NCBI GenBank assembly: GCA_039545295.1 | Contig: BCIK01000004.1 | Location: 187,389-251,388 of the forward strand | DNA from: Udeniomyces pyricola | Taxonomy: Eukaryota; Basidiomycota; Tremellomycetes; Cystofilobasidiales; Mrakiaceae | Direction of reading: 5' to 3' | DNA length: 64,000 nt | In this document: in pieces, positions 30,944-43,174 of the stretch | Numbering within the stretch: position 1 is the stretch's first letter | Layout of the letters: each line of letters begins with the position of its first letter | Translations under genes and position numbers: made by a program | Notes under the pieces: generated by a model | What the model was told of the DNA's origin: nothing | Databases searched by the model: none | The model's input: the letters and a program-made list of their open reading frames with translations, nothing else

Positions 30944-33721
30944 ATGCCGGACCCTCCTTGGACCCCCGAAGAAGAGTCCTCGCTTGCCGCCCTCGCCGCC
31001 CTCTTTCCCAGAGGCCATCCTCGCTGGTCCGAGGAGAAATGGGTCGACTGCTTGTTCATGGGTCGCTTCCGTCAGACCGGGCGTACCGTACAGGACCTTA
31101 TGGAATGGGGAACGACGATCGAGGAATGGGATGACTCTTGGGCAAGTGCTAGTGCAGTTGGCGGCCGCGATAGGTGAGTGGCACGGCGATGGTGACAGCG
31201 ACAGCGACGTAGAGAACATTGCCGGCCGATGCTTGCCATCCCCTCGTTGGTGCTGATGCCGATGAACTGGTCCGCTGCTTGGACTTTTCTCATACTCAAT
31301 CATATGACGATGTACCAAAGTCTCCATCCACTCAACTTCAGTCGACACTCGTCCGTGGTTCACCCGCGACCATTGTCCGTCGTGTCGAGAACGTCATCGG
31401 CGCGTCTGCTCGAAGTCGCTCTCGCTCAAGTCCAGCGAAGTCGGGGTCAGCCGTCCTCCCCTGAACTCGTTCCCCGACGGGATGCTTCAACGAGCCCTTC
31501 GTCGCGTTCCCATATCACAGCATCCACTGCCTCTCGAGCTCGCATACCCTCGGGTCGTTACAAAGCCCCCTCCGAGACAGCCTTGACCCAAGTTTCCCAC
31601 ATCTCACCCACCCCAACGCCCTCGCGACACTTGGGGGGAGCGTCCCCTTCCCATCAGGCCGAATCTTCGCTTGGCGGACGTCGATCCCTCGCTGGCGAGA
31701 CGATCGTCGATTTTGCCTCTGCCGGTACATCAGCCTCGACGGCCATGCTCATCCAACTCGACAATCTTGACTCCTTTAACCCGCGGGAACGGACCCAGAT
31801 CTTCGCCGCTTTTGATATGCTCACCCGGGCCGGTCTAGTTCCCACCAGCGGATCTGCCGGGAACACACGCCCTGGAGGCCACGATCGTTATGTTTTTGTA
31901 CCGGACACCACTCAGCAGGGCTCATGGTCGCTTCGCCTACGGGAAGGGTTGAGCAATCAGGAACTTGAAAAGGCGCGAAGTCTGGGTGATGCTGCCGCAG
32001 CAGCAGCCGCCGCCGTAGCAGGAGGGTCGATAGGCGAAGGCGAAAGATCCGCTGACGCCACACCCGCATCTGAGGCTGTCGATGATTGTGGAACCTCAAA
32101 TGCTGCAGAAGATGCGACGGCCACTCCATCGCGAGCGAGCGTAAGACAGCGAGAGGTGGCGGTCGAGCCCGATCCGGAAGAGCCCGTCGCTCAGCGAGTC
32201 CGGACCAAGCCACCCACGCCTTCATTCACATCTATCACGCTTCCCTCGCCGACCAAAGCCGCTTCCGAAAGTACTCACGGCCAGTCTTCCCCTCAAATCA
32301 ACCACGACGACCTTCCTATCGCCCAGCGACGCGCTCCTCGTCATGCGGCCGCTCACTCGACTTCAAGCGGCGGGACTCTTAGCTCAGGCTCAGGCTCAGG
32401 AGCAAGTCGCACTCGGTCCAAAACTAGCGCCAAGAGCTCGCCGGCAGGGTCCAATGGTCATCGCTCGAACCGCCGACAGTCCCCACTAGAGACCGTCGCT
32501 ACCACGAGTCGGGCGGCTCACGCCACTCCCCCTCCTTCTCTCACGTCGCATGCGACTGATTCGTCCGGAGTTCCGCCGGAGCACTCGCTTCTACTTGGTG
32601 TGGTGCCTCCATCTCATCTACAACCTACTTCTCCACCCTCGCCTGCGGCTGGTCTTCCCATAGCGCATGACACCACCTCGTCTACAATTCAGAGCTCTTC
32701 CCCATCCCTCAGCTCGATGCCTACTCTCTCCCGACATCCGCCCGCTATCATCTCAGACCCCGGATCGGCCACCGCCGCAACAATTTCTCTCGCTGATCGA
32801 GCTTCTATTGCGTCCGTTCACAACACCTCGTCTCGACAACTGACTACCCGTCGCAACGCTGCTTCAACTTTGGCATCTCACGCCCCGGCCGCTGCATCAT
32901 CTGTACCGCCCATACACTCATCTCCCGCCGTATCTTCTGCCAGGACTCGGTCCACAGCTATACCAGCCAATCTCTCAGAGACCCACCGACAGGACGTGGT
33001 TAGGCGAACCTCGCCTTTCGCCGATCTGGGCCCGACCTTGGCAAGTGTGCGCACAGCTAATCGAGGCCGGTCCCCGTGGCTTACTCGTCAATCAGAAGGT
33101 CAACCTCCAAACATCCAACAGCGTCATCCTGCCCGAGTCTCTACGACGATTCTACCAGCTGCTACTGCTATGACGACTACTACCGTGACTCGGGCGACGC
33201 CTGCGGCACCTTCTCCCTCCGCGAGAACCGGGCCGGCTAGCCGACCGTTCCTCTTTCCCATTCCTGCGATCAGCCCGCAGATACGCTCCACACCTACAAG
33301 CATTCTCCCTCCCGCTCAACCTGTTCCGGTTCGCCACGTTCGAAACCTCTCACCGACGTCGACCATGTCATCCGAGAACGATTTACCCCTTGATTGGGCG
33401 CCTCCACCTCCTTATACCCGCGATACGTTGACTCGGTCGGGTGTCGAGACAGCGACAACTACCACTACGTTCGTTTCGCCCGCTGAAGTAGAGCGACTGA
33501 CTCAAGTCCATCGGAGGAGAACCACTCGGGCATCGACGGCTGCAGCGGCAGCGGCCGCTGCTGCTGCTGCCACTACACCGTCCTTTGAAGCTCCCATAGT
33601 CCTGCAAGAAGTTGGAGAAGGCATCCGAGCGAGGGTATTTGGAGCGGCTTCTTCTACTGGTCGAAGAGGTGCAGGGGGCAGGTCTGGACCGAGGTCATCG
33701 TTGGCAAACCGTCTCGGATAA
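30944..33721 (+). CDS. Large Ser/Thr/Pro-rich protein with N-terminal Trp-rich (SANT-like) module
   Basis: Not assigned to a family. The first exon (30944-31173) encodes MPDPPWTPEEESSLAALAAL, then a RWSEEKWVD block and RFRQTGRTVQDLMEW. This Trp-spaced helical region resembles a Myb/SANT fold by eye. A GTGAGT donor at 31174 and an AG at 31211-31212 give a 39-nt intron and an uninterrupted frame to 33721 (912 aa). The remainder is low-complexity Ser/Thr/Pro/Ala with many SP/TP sites and an Ala run near residue 850, probably disordered. Between 31215 and 31460 another frame also looks coding, so the internal splice pattern may differ (see findings). A nuclear regulatory role is possible; the confidence applies to the existence of the gene. 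Confidence 0.75.
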
Positions 33722-34329
33722 CAACCCGCGGATTGCATATCCTTTTCTCTACCTTTGCGCTCTTGGACCCGTCGACAGCCAATGGCCGGACATGTAATCT
33801 ATATTGCCCCCCCCCCCTCCTCCCTTTCTTCTCTCATATCTTCCATGTCTGTTATGTTTCTAGGATTCTGTTCTTGTCTTATTCACGTATCCAATCAATG
33901 TGCACGCCCTCTCCTAGTCCATTCTTCCTTGGCCTTGCATTTGTTTCACGCTTCCTACACCTGCCTCTTCCACCCACCGGCCTTAGTTATTTCACTCCAA
34001 ATGTCCCTCCGCCATGTACGAGGTCTCCCTCTCTCATTTTTTTTTACGTCGTGTCTTTTTTTTTCCCTCTCTGACGATGTCTCTTGTGTTTTTTTTCCTT
34101 GCCTTTTTATATCATCACGAAACGCCTTTCTCTTCCCTTTTATCGGTCTTGAAGTCTCATCACGTCTATCACGTCCTTCTCTCTTCCATGTTCCTGACTC
34201 TACACAACTACCACGCTCCTTCCTCTCTCTCTCATTCTCACACTTGGTCTTTCTCACTCACTATTCATTGATCATTCACGCTCTTTGCCATCCTTATCCA
34301 AATTCCTCATCGATTTCGAACCCTTGTCT

Positions 34330-34364
<35 letters not shown>

Positions 34365-35130
34365 CTTCATTGCCATGATTCTCATGTCCCATCATCTTCA
34401 CCTCATTCCGAACGAGTTTGAAACCCCAAACTCCCCAACGATGACTACTGGTACAGTACGGTGCGGGCGGTGAATACTTGTGTACACATTGACTCCTTCT
34501 TTCATATGTCTCTCGACACTAGCCTCTCTTTCGCTCTTTTTTTTCCTTTTTATTTTCTCAAATTTTTTTATTTTTGAAAATTCTCGTGTTCTCTCACAAG
34601 CACATAGGCACTGATATGATAGGTCCATGAGTAAATGGGTTTGATCCATCAGCTCAATGATCGATAGGGTTTTCTTGTTGTTCATTGATGCAAAGGGGAT
34701 TGTATGAGAGGGCACATGGGGACGTCCGTTTTGTCCTCGATGAATGGACAGGATCTGTAAATGGCAACAAACAAATAAAAAGAAAGAACAAAAGAAGGAG
34801 AGAAAAAAAAGAACCAAAGCGAAGAAAGCTAGCGAAGGGTAGATGAAGGAAGGCAAGGAACAAGAAGAAGAAAAACGGACGCGAGCTAGAAACGGACTAG
34901 TTCGAACAAGGGAGCTGAGGAGAACAGCCTGGAAACCAAAAGAACGAGAGAAAAAAAAGCAAAGTCAAGAGTCGGAGTACGAAGAGGGAGAGAGGAAAGC
35001 AAGAGGGCGGAAAGGAGGAGGAGGAGAAGAAGATGCAAGACAACAAGAGGGAACAAACAAGGAGAGATGAACGGCCGCTACCATAACTACTGAAGTACTT
35101 CTATTCTCTTATACACTCTTAGCTCTACCA
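33722..35130. other. Convergent intergenic region
   Basis: 1.4 kb between converging stops. 33.8-34.6 kb is T/C-rich and 34.78-35.06 kb is A/G-rich on the + strand, each reading like transcribed UTR of the neighbouring gene. It contains a 33-nt T run. No gene is supported. Confidence 0.6.
34332..34364. repeat. Poly-T tract (33 nt)
   Basis: Uninterrupted T homopolymer in a convergent intergenic region. It could be the mark of a poly-A insertion on the minus strand or simple slippage. I saw no flanking target-site duplication or element body. Confidence 0.9.
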
Positions 35131-37649
35131 TCATCTGTATCCGCCTTTCCCTCCTCCTGCTTCGTTTTCACGCAGCGGCAGGGCATGGTCTCTCGATCCG
35201 CTTGGTTGATCCGGATCCCTAAAGGGTGACGCCCTACTCTCGCCACTCGGCGGATGGTCGACAAAGGAGTACGGGGGTGCTTCCGAAGAGACAGAATGAG
35301 GCGCGGATGGTGGATAAGGAGATCCATGGTTTGAGATATGGGAGGCGGTAGTGGTAGATGTACCATGAGGGAGAGACGTGGAGTGATGTTGGGGAGTCTC
35401 ATGTGGACTGTTGTTATGAGTGTCATGATCATACGCCATGGTGCCTTGACGATACTGCTGCTGCTGCTGTTGAGGCTCAGGATAAGGCTGTGGGTTTGAA
35501 TACGTATACGCCGAGGAGGTCGTGGGCTGACGGTTAGGGTGTCTGTCGTCATCGTACTCGGTGAGGGGGATATCATCGTCTGTATGGTGAGGATGGTAGG
35601 TAGCCGAAGCAGGATTTGACCAAACTTGGGGTTGATGCTGTTGGTGATATGGCTATATGGAAGAAGCAGATGTCATCAAAGCAACGTTAGTAATACATTC
35701 GGACAAACGTGAGCGATATGCCCCAATTATCCACCGAAAGCGAACGCAAGAAGAGAGATACGGACCAGCTCGCCAATCCTCCCTTCTTCTGCCATCGAGT
35801 TCAAAGCGCCTCCCGAAGCCGGGATGAGGCTAACGTCAGATTTGAGGCCGGCAGCATCCATGTCGTTAGAATAGATGGGAGTCGTGCCGTCGGTAGGACC
35901 AGGACGAGCCGTGAGCTTTAATTTGCGGAGTCTGGGTTGGATAGCAGAAGAGATAACCGTGAGTACCGATTTCAACCAATGCACAACTCGGCGACGAAAA
36001 CCATTTCGAAGAAGAAACGTTCTCGACGATGTAGCCATCTAAAAAAGAACTTGATGCGAACCTTCTCCTTTCGGCCACAATGAGCGGCCGGACGAGTCGC
36101 ATCTTGTGGTAAATCCACCACGCGGCAGCGATGGTGACGATGATGCTGACGATGAGAACGGCATGAGAGATCATCTTGTCGCGTTTCGTTGCGGTTTCGG
36201 TGTCTTCGAGAACGACTCCGAGATAGACTACAATGAGCTAGAAGAGAAAAAAGTGGCGAGTCCCATGAAGAGAGAGTCCATGTGGTTTCGTTAGCTAGTT
36301 GTCGGAGGTTTGTCATGAAACCGTGGTTGATGCAAGACTCACTTGTTTAGGCAAGGAGAGGATGCACGACAGGGTGAACGCCCAGACACTCATGCCACAT
36401 GTTGCAAATACGGCCGTACTGAGATGGCCTGGGATCGCGGAGAGTCGAGCGACGAGAGCAATCTATTTGAACGCACCAAGGGAGGCAGGGAAGGGGGAGG
36501 GGAGGGGCGGAGATCGAAGAGCGATTGCAGTCGAGCCAGAAACCTCAACAGTGAGTCACTGGCTTAGATTGGTTTCCTTTTCCCTCGTCCAAGCTTCTCT
36601 CTCAAGATGTAAGACTCACCATGAAGCCACCTTCCCTGACCACTCTGGCCAGACAAGCATACGACAGATCGCTCTCTTCCAGCTTCTCGGCTCTCTTTCT
36701 GAGCAGCCACCTAAACACAATCAAGTTTGCCATCTCCCCAAGGAACGTCCCGAGGGCGACGATACCAAATCCGATCCAGAGGCCCCAAATGATACCGCAC
36801 AGGACGGCGATGACTTCGTGACCAAAGAGGGGGGGAAAGGAGAGGATGAAGAGAATCGCGACGGGGATCGTCCAGCCCGCGGGCAGGGCACGCATCCATT
36901 CGGCAGGACCTTTGAGCCACTGGTTTAAAGTGGGATGTTAGAGAAGAAGGCAGAACATTGAGGGCATAAGTACATGGAATGTGGAGTCAGGGAACGAAAG
37001 AAAAGAGAGTGGCGAGAAAGAGAGTAGGAGTGGGAGCCAGCAGAAAGATGGAGTCGGTCCGAAACCGGGAAAGACTACGGAACTAGACGCACGGTGACAA
37101 CCTGCTTGTGGTAAAGCGTGAGGAGCGCGACGAGAACGGCGAGAACGATGAGGGCGAGATAGTATGCTATGGGTGAAAGGGAAGCAGGGAAGAGGATGAG
37201 CTGACGAAGTTGCTTGCCAGTTAGATCTAGAGAGAAAGAAACACAGGGGGAGGGGAAGGGGGGAAGAAGGGCAAGGGGAGACGTTGTTTGCCGCAGCAGC
37301 AGCGACTTGATCGCCTTTGACCCTCTTTCTTCAAGCTCGTCCCCCATTACTCACGAATCTTTGACTTGACCAACACTGTCTCTCTGATCCACTTCCATGA
37401 TCGAACCTTTTTCCAATCGACGAACCGTTCGTCCTCTGCCAGAAGATCGTCCGCGTCGTCCTCTCCAGGCCCGGGTGGGTAATGCGATGATGATGGGCCT
37501 TGGCGGGGCCGGGGGTCGTACGTGGGCGTATACTTGGTCGTTATCGATGAGGGAGATGGCTCGAATGGAGGACGCTGATGGAGTGGGTAAGGATGATGGT
37601 ACGAGTCTGGAGGGGTAGAGGTGTAAGGTAGAGTGGAGGAGTGGGACAT
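35131..37649 (-). CDS. tvp38: Tvp38/TMEM64 (DedA, SNARE-associated) family membrane protein
   Basis: Golgi/endosome multi-pass protein of the DedA superfamily, related to lipid scramblases (family knowledge). Seven exons fit: 37649-37355, 37226-37093, 36919-36620, 36462-36343, 36237-36062, 35931-35766 and 35652-35131, giving 570 aa. After a Pro/Tyr/Ser-rich cytosolic N-terminus (about 100 residues) come a membrane segment (YYLALIVLAVLVALLTLY) and the VTT core: PPLFGHEVIAVLCGIIWGLW, GTFLGEMANLIVFRWLLRKR, VARLSAIPGHLSTAVFATCG. A last membrane helix (LIVSIIVTIAAAWWIY) follows. The C-terminal 240 residues are hydrophilic, Gln/His/Pro/Ser-rich and probably disordered, which makes the protein longer than the 337-residue yeast Tvp38. 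Confidence 0.88.
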
Positions 37650-38563
37650 TGATTCTATGCCAGAGTGAGAGGAAGGAGACAAGGGCGCGTCGCGGTTGGA
37701 GGGAATCAGAGGGGTGAGAAAGATGAGAGAGAGCAGCAAGTTAAGCACTGCCTGCTCGATCCATATATAATTGATTGATATATATATAAATATATAATAT
37801 AATGAATACCAAATTCATAGCATGCTCTACCTTCAGTTGACTCGGCCTTCGTGACGCATGCAGACTTGTACTATTGTTGTCACATCAGGTTGAATATCAT
37901 GAATTACATGGGACTTGTATATTCTGGCCAACTCGGATTGCCCTTCTGCATCCGATCCATCCCTGTGCGGGGCCTGCTGCCTGCCCCCCCCCCCCCCTGC
38001 AGTCCCATGCGCCTCACTACTCTGTGATTTACAACTATATATACACAAGAACGGAAGAGAATTTACAGTTAGAGACACACCACCACTTACCCTTCTCACT
38101 TGACTACGACTTTCGATGACATCCTCCTTATAGCTTGGTCACCTATCGTTCCAAGAACTCGGCTGTATAAGCAGCTGCGCTGCACTTACTCATGTGATGA
38201 TAGCACGCGCCACTGACAACCAACGTCCGTCGCGCGCCTATACTGAGTCCCTCTACGCAAACACCATTCTACTTAAGGTCCAAAGATGTCTCTTGACGAC
38301 CCATACACACAACTTCTGTCTCGAGCCGAAGAGTTCATCTTGGCCTCACGTGCAAGAGAAGCGCTCGCTAATTATATGAGCAGTAACTGATCAAACAATC
38401 TGTCCCGTTGATCTATGTAGTTCGCTTCCACCTTGTCCACGTGTTGGCAGTCCAACGCTTCGTACATATAAAAACAAAAACTACATCTATACATACACAT
38501 GCACACACATCAACACATGCACACATATATCCGCCCACCCACTCAGCCTTCATCCGACAGCAC
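37650..38563. other. Intergenic region, Tvp38 promoter and HyuA 3' flank
   Basis: 914 bp between the Tvp38 start and the stop of the HyuA-like gene. A 40-bp nearly pure AT block (37762-37803) lies about 115 bp upstream of the Tvp38 start codon and may act as a TATA or nucleosome-depleted element. A C13 run is at 37985-37997. A CACACA-rich patch at 38490-38530 flanks the HyuA stop. No gene is seen. Confidence 0.55.
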
Positions 38564-41500
38564 TCAAAGCAATTCAATCAACACATGGCTCCCCGTGATC
38601 TTCCCCCTCGATTCAGGGTCCAAGATGATCGTCTGCGTTCCGTCGATAATCACCGCCGGGCCTTGGACCAAGTCCCCAGGGTCCAATCCATCCAGCCGAT
38701 ATACCGGTGTATCCACCCGTTTCGTCGAGGGAAAGTAGACAGACGTCGTCGTCAGTTGCTTCGTAGGCGATGCAGGCTTGAACGTCAACCGGGACGCTTG
38801 CGCAAACACGGTCTCGCCGAGCGGGGCATGCGATTTCCCGACTATAGTCAGACGAAGGGATTTCGAAAGAGGGGTAGTAAGAAATCATCCAAAGGTACAA
38901 TCAAGATGGCATGGTGCGTCAGTCTCCAAAGTCGTTGTACTCATGTAGAAACTACACCAGATCACGCGCAACAAGCAACACACGAAACAACAAGAAACAA
39001 GACCAGATCCGACTTACTTCCTTTGACCCTCACATCGTCTACTACGACCTCCGCCTTGAGCAAGAAGCCGAATTCCTCCTTGTAAGCTCGCTCGAACGCT
39101 CCCTTGAAGTCCCAACCCCCTTCCACGGCGTCTTGCTCCGTCGCAAGCGTCATGAGGCTTGTATCGGATCCATCGTACCGCATGTTGAGATAGAGCTCGA
39201 TGTCGACCATGTCCGGTGGGAAACCTTGGTGATGCAGTTCGGCCGTCACTTTCGATTTGAGCGCCGTCAAACGCGAGAGCAGATCGGGTTGGGTCGATGG
39301 GGAGTAAATGTGCGAGGTAGGTTCTTGAAGCTCGTAGGCTCTGCCGGAAGAAAAAGAAAAAAAAGAACGTCAACGGCAAGGATTCCCAAACGTTTACACA
39401 GAAAGTGCGAAAATAAATGAAACATAAGGATAAAAGCAAAGTAAAAATAAAATGATCGTCAATATTTCGTGACACGTTGACACATCAGTTCAAGTCTTTT
39501 GGAACTGACCGATCGGCAAGGGCCATTCCGAAAGCCGACAGGACCGACCCCCATTTGTGGATGAGGATCTGAGTCATTCCAAGCGAACGGGCCATCTCTA
39601 CCGCACTGTATGAGCGAACACAAATCGCGAACGTGGCGAGGGGAAGGGGGAGGGGGGTGAGATTCACACGCGAGTAGTTGTGAGATAGGAAAGAGAGAGA
39701 GAGAGAGAGATCAGGGCAAACCGAACGTACTGTTGACCTCCAGCTCCACCGAAAGCTGTCAAGATAGAAGAGTTAGAACCGGTCAGTAGAGGATGGATGA
39801 CAGGGATGATAGACGATGTGGTGGAGAAGATAGGGACACTGACAAGCAAGGACGTGCTTCGCAAGGGCATATCCCCGGGCTTCGGTAAGCGTTCGGATGG
39901 GTCGACTGCCGAAAACCGAGAAGTCAAATCCAGCGTTCAGCCCTCGTTTCAGACCAAAAAGGGATGACAGCACCGGGAGAGGCAATGGAGAAGAAACAAC
40001 TCACGACATGGACTCATTCGCCACCTGCACGAAGCCATATGCAATCTCATCGAGCGACATCTCCGTGGCATCCGGATCAGCTTCCTTGACGTGCTCGTTC
40101 ACCCGACGCTGCATGTCGATGAATGCCGTCTTGGAGGCCTCGACATCGAGGGGAAGATCTTCAGTCTTACCAAAGATCTGCGCAGAATCCGAGGTGGCAA
40201 AGGAGCAGAAAGGGGAATTCAACATGGGGCACCAATAATTTTGAAACCATCGGAGTGGGGAGTCGTCAAGATACAATGAGGGGCGGACAAAACGCACCTT
40301 GGGAAAGAACGAGGGGATGAGTCGACCGAGCAAAAGATTCGCATCGGTCGTGGCAAGCGGTCCCCCCTTTCGATAGCATGCTGGCCCTGGGTCAGCCCCA
40401 CAGCTCTCGGGGCCGACATGAAAGAGACCAGTCTTGAAGGTGAGACAAGAGCCTCCCCCAGCAGCGCTGTGGAACATGGTCATAGCGAATAGACAGTCAA
40501 ATAACATCAGCTCGTGCAAAACGACATGTGTGAAGGGACATGATGTTCGGCGATAACTTACACCGTGTTGATGTCGAGCTGAGGTGTTTGGATCGAGATC
40601 CCTGCGGTCGTCGTCTCAAAGACGGTTTCCCATCGCCCGGCGTATCGACTGATATCAGTGCTGGTCCCGCCCATGTCGAAACCAACGACTGGGATCTTGC
40701 GATCTGCAATTTAGTCAGAAGTGTACATCAGCGATGGGATACGGCTCAACAACAGAGCCACAGTTATCATGATCATCTACCAGTGATAGTTGATGTAATG
40801 GAGCGCGAAGTCGTTTGGAGGAAGGAGGAAATCAAAGGGGGTTGGGGGGGGGGGGGGCGAGGAAGCTTACGCTATACTAACCTTTATCCCAGCTTGTCAA
40901 GGCATGGCCCACAACTCCTCCCGCGGGGCCCGACAAAATGGATTTGAGTCCAGAAAACTAGATGGGTTTACATTCACAACCAAACAAATCAGTGTGCGAT
41001 ACGCCACTTCGTGGATCAATAAGGTCCGAAAGAGAGAAACTGACCTTATCAAGCTCGACGAGAGCTCCATCTGATCCCATAAACTCGACTTTGGCGCCTT
41101 GCTCGAAGCCAGCGAGGAACGAGTTGAGGTAGTCTTTCAGCACAGGAGAGAGGTAGGCGTCGGCCGTTGAACTCGTTCCACGCGGAACCATTCGGATTTG
41201 AGGCGAGAGCTGAGGAAATGGCATACGAGAAAATAGATACATAAGAGAAGCGGCTTAATGCTGGTAACACCGTCTTAAGTGAAGCAATCAGCAAGACCTC
41301 TTCATGAGCTCACCTGAGAAGAGACTGAGATGTGAGTGTAGCCAAGTTCCTGAGCGATTTTCTCAATTTGAAGCTCATGTTCTGTTAAAAAAAAGCCCAA
41401 GTCCGAAGTCAGACGTACTTTTATAAGAGTTTGAGAGAATGCAAGGGAAACGACCCACCAGGAAACGTATACGAATGTGCGAGGCAAATGGCCAGGCAAC

Positions 41501-42673
41501 GAATGCCAGAGTCGTAAAGTCTCTGCAGATCAGCCCGCACCACCTCGAGATCTACGTAAAATGATGCATCCCACAACATCAGATTCAGTATGAATGGAAC
41601 TCCAAGAAGTAAGGTATGACGTCAAGGAGTACAGTATTCACTAGGCTTCTTCAGAATTCTCACGGCCTCGCCCGAAAGTCCCTGGACGATTTCCCCCTCA
41701 TAGGTTCCGATAGGCTTTCCCTCGGCATCGAATTGAACTGCATGTTCTGCAAAGGAAGGGTCTGAGGAATAACCCACGAGAGTCACGCGCTCGTCCACCT
41801 CGACGACTTCCTCATAGAGCACGCCTGGTCGGCGAACGTTGAGGTCAAAGATGGCCGGCCGGGATTGGTTGCCGATGGCGAGGAGATCTTTGAACCCTTT
41901 GGTCGTAAGGAAAGCATGTCGAGCTCCCTTCCTCTCCAGCAGGGCATTGGTCGCAACGGTAGCTGTATCATATACGCAGAAGTAAATCAGTTGATCGATA
42001 TCGATGCGTGAAGTCAACGACCAGCAAAAGAGAACTGACTGGAAAGCCGAATGTAGTCAATCTTGGAGGTCTCGAGTTTAGTTCCCCGAGGGTATGATTG
42101 ACCAGTGACGGTCTCGAGCACACGTCGAATACCTGGACATGCAGATAGTGTGAGCGATCTCGTCAGTCAGAAGCATCCTCAAGCGTAGAAGTAACAGGAG
42201 AGGCAAAGAGTAAGTTGGATGCAAAGACAGCGACTTGCCTTCAGTTGGCGCATCGGCATAATTGCTTAGATCAACCGACAAGAGCTTTACAACAAGTTCG
42301 TGCTCAGTAGGTTCGACATCCGTGGCTGTTGCCTTCTTATAACTGGCATAGACGTCGGTGAAAGTTCCTCCTCTTAGAAGATGCCGATGGAAAGCAGATG
42401 AAGGAACTAATCGTTAGTCAATGATCTCGCTGCGGGTTCTGTTTTTGTGAAACGATGACGAGGATGAGTACCTGTCGACAGCGATTCGAATGGCTAGCGC
42501 AGGGATCGAGAGAAAGAGGAAACATTCAAGTAGATGGGGTATTAATTAGGGGATGGTCGATGAATCAAGGATGAGAGAAGCAACAACAGCTTCGGATGAG
42601 AGCGAAGTGGAAAGATGGACACATCAAGGCCGGATGGGAGCGTACAGTGATCAGGAACGATGAATTTGGACAT
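38564..42673 (-). CDS. 5-oxoprolinase/hydantoinase subunit A-like (HyuA half)
   Basis: ATP-binding half of the oxoprolinase/hydantoinase family, which opens 5-oxoproline (or a hydantoin) with ATP (family knowledge). Seventeen exons fit in phase: 42673-42646, 42493-42472, 42372-42239, 42132-42040, 41962-41642, 41551-41459, 41381-41314, 41209-41045, 40957-40882, 40703-40562, 40466-40298, 40177-40005, 39905-39844, 39755-39731, 39605-39510, 39340-39018 and 38841-38564, giving 755 aa. The ASKHA-type motifs are intact: [85 protein letters not shown]. The protein ends [13 protein letters not shown]...HVLIELL, exactly where fused eukaryotic enzymes continue into the B half. Intron 3 has a GC donor (42238). 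The partner half is encoded divergently from 43175. Confidence 0.93.
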
Positions 42674-43174
42674 GGCTCGTGAGATGGGTGGCTGTAGAGT
42701 GGATTGATGGGGGTTATCGTCGTTGTTGAAAGGAAGGTACCAAACAGGCCGGGTTGTTAGAGGAATGGGGTGAGGGTGAAGAGCAAGTAAAGATGGAGAA
42801 GAGCAGAGGATAGGGACTCGTGATTACGCCAGTTGTACTTTTACGAAATCGTCAGTCTGCCAGTTGTTTGAGTTGGGCACTAGACACACCAGGCTAATTA
42901 AACCGATCGCTGTCGGCTTTTTTCAAGCGCCTATCACATCTATCACATCTATCACCGCGTATCGCCTGGCAGATTGCCCTAATCCCGATCTGCCCTCAAT
43001 CTATCTATCTCACATCATCCTCGCTAATAGTCATCACCATCACCCAATCCGTCGGCCATTGAATATCGACCTACCGGCACATCGCAGCTAGTAGCTCGTC
43101 AATCACACCCATCCCACATCGCGTCTTTTCCCAACGCCCGTCTCACGTCAAATCCATTCATCATCATCACCACC
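42674..43174. promoter_or_regulatory. Shared divergent promoter of the two oxoprolinase halves
   Basis: 501 bp between two divergent start codons, so the two halves can be co-regulated. It holds a clustered set of GATA-factor-type sites (listed separately), centred nearer the HyuB-like start. No other gene is seen in it. Confidence 0.7.
42931..43010. promoter_or_regulatory. GATA-type site cluster
   Basis: Reading the minus strand, TGATAG occurs three times at 42936-42931, 42945-42940 and 42954-42949, an exact 9-bp period. AGATAG occurs twice, overlapping, at 43006-43001 and 43010-43005. All match WGATAR, the core of fungal nitrogen-regulatory GATA factors (family knowledge). Regulation is inferred from density and spacing only. 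Confidence 0.6.

Noticed and set aside
34332..34364. Poly-T tract considered as a retroposon tail
   Set aside because: No element body, target-site duplication or coding remnant next to it.
30076..42673. Considered whether the MFS-to-oxoprolinase stretch is a transferred bacterial island
   Set aside because: All genes there are intron-dense with the same splice signals as the rest of the window; no composition break or mobile element seen.
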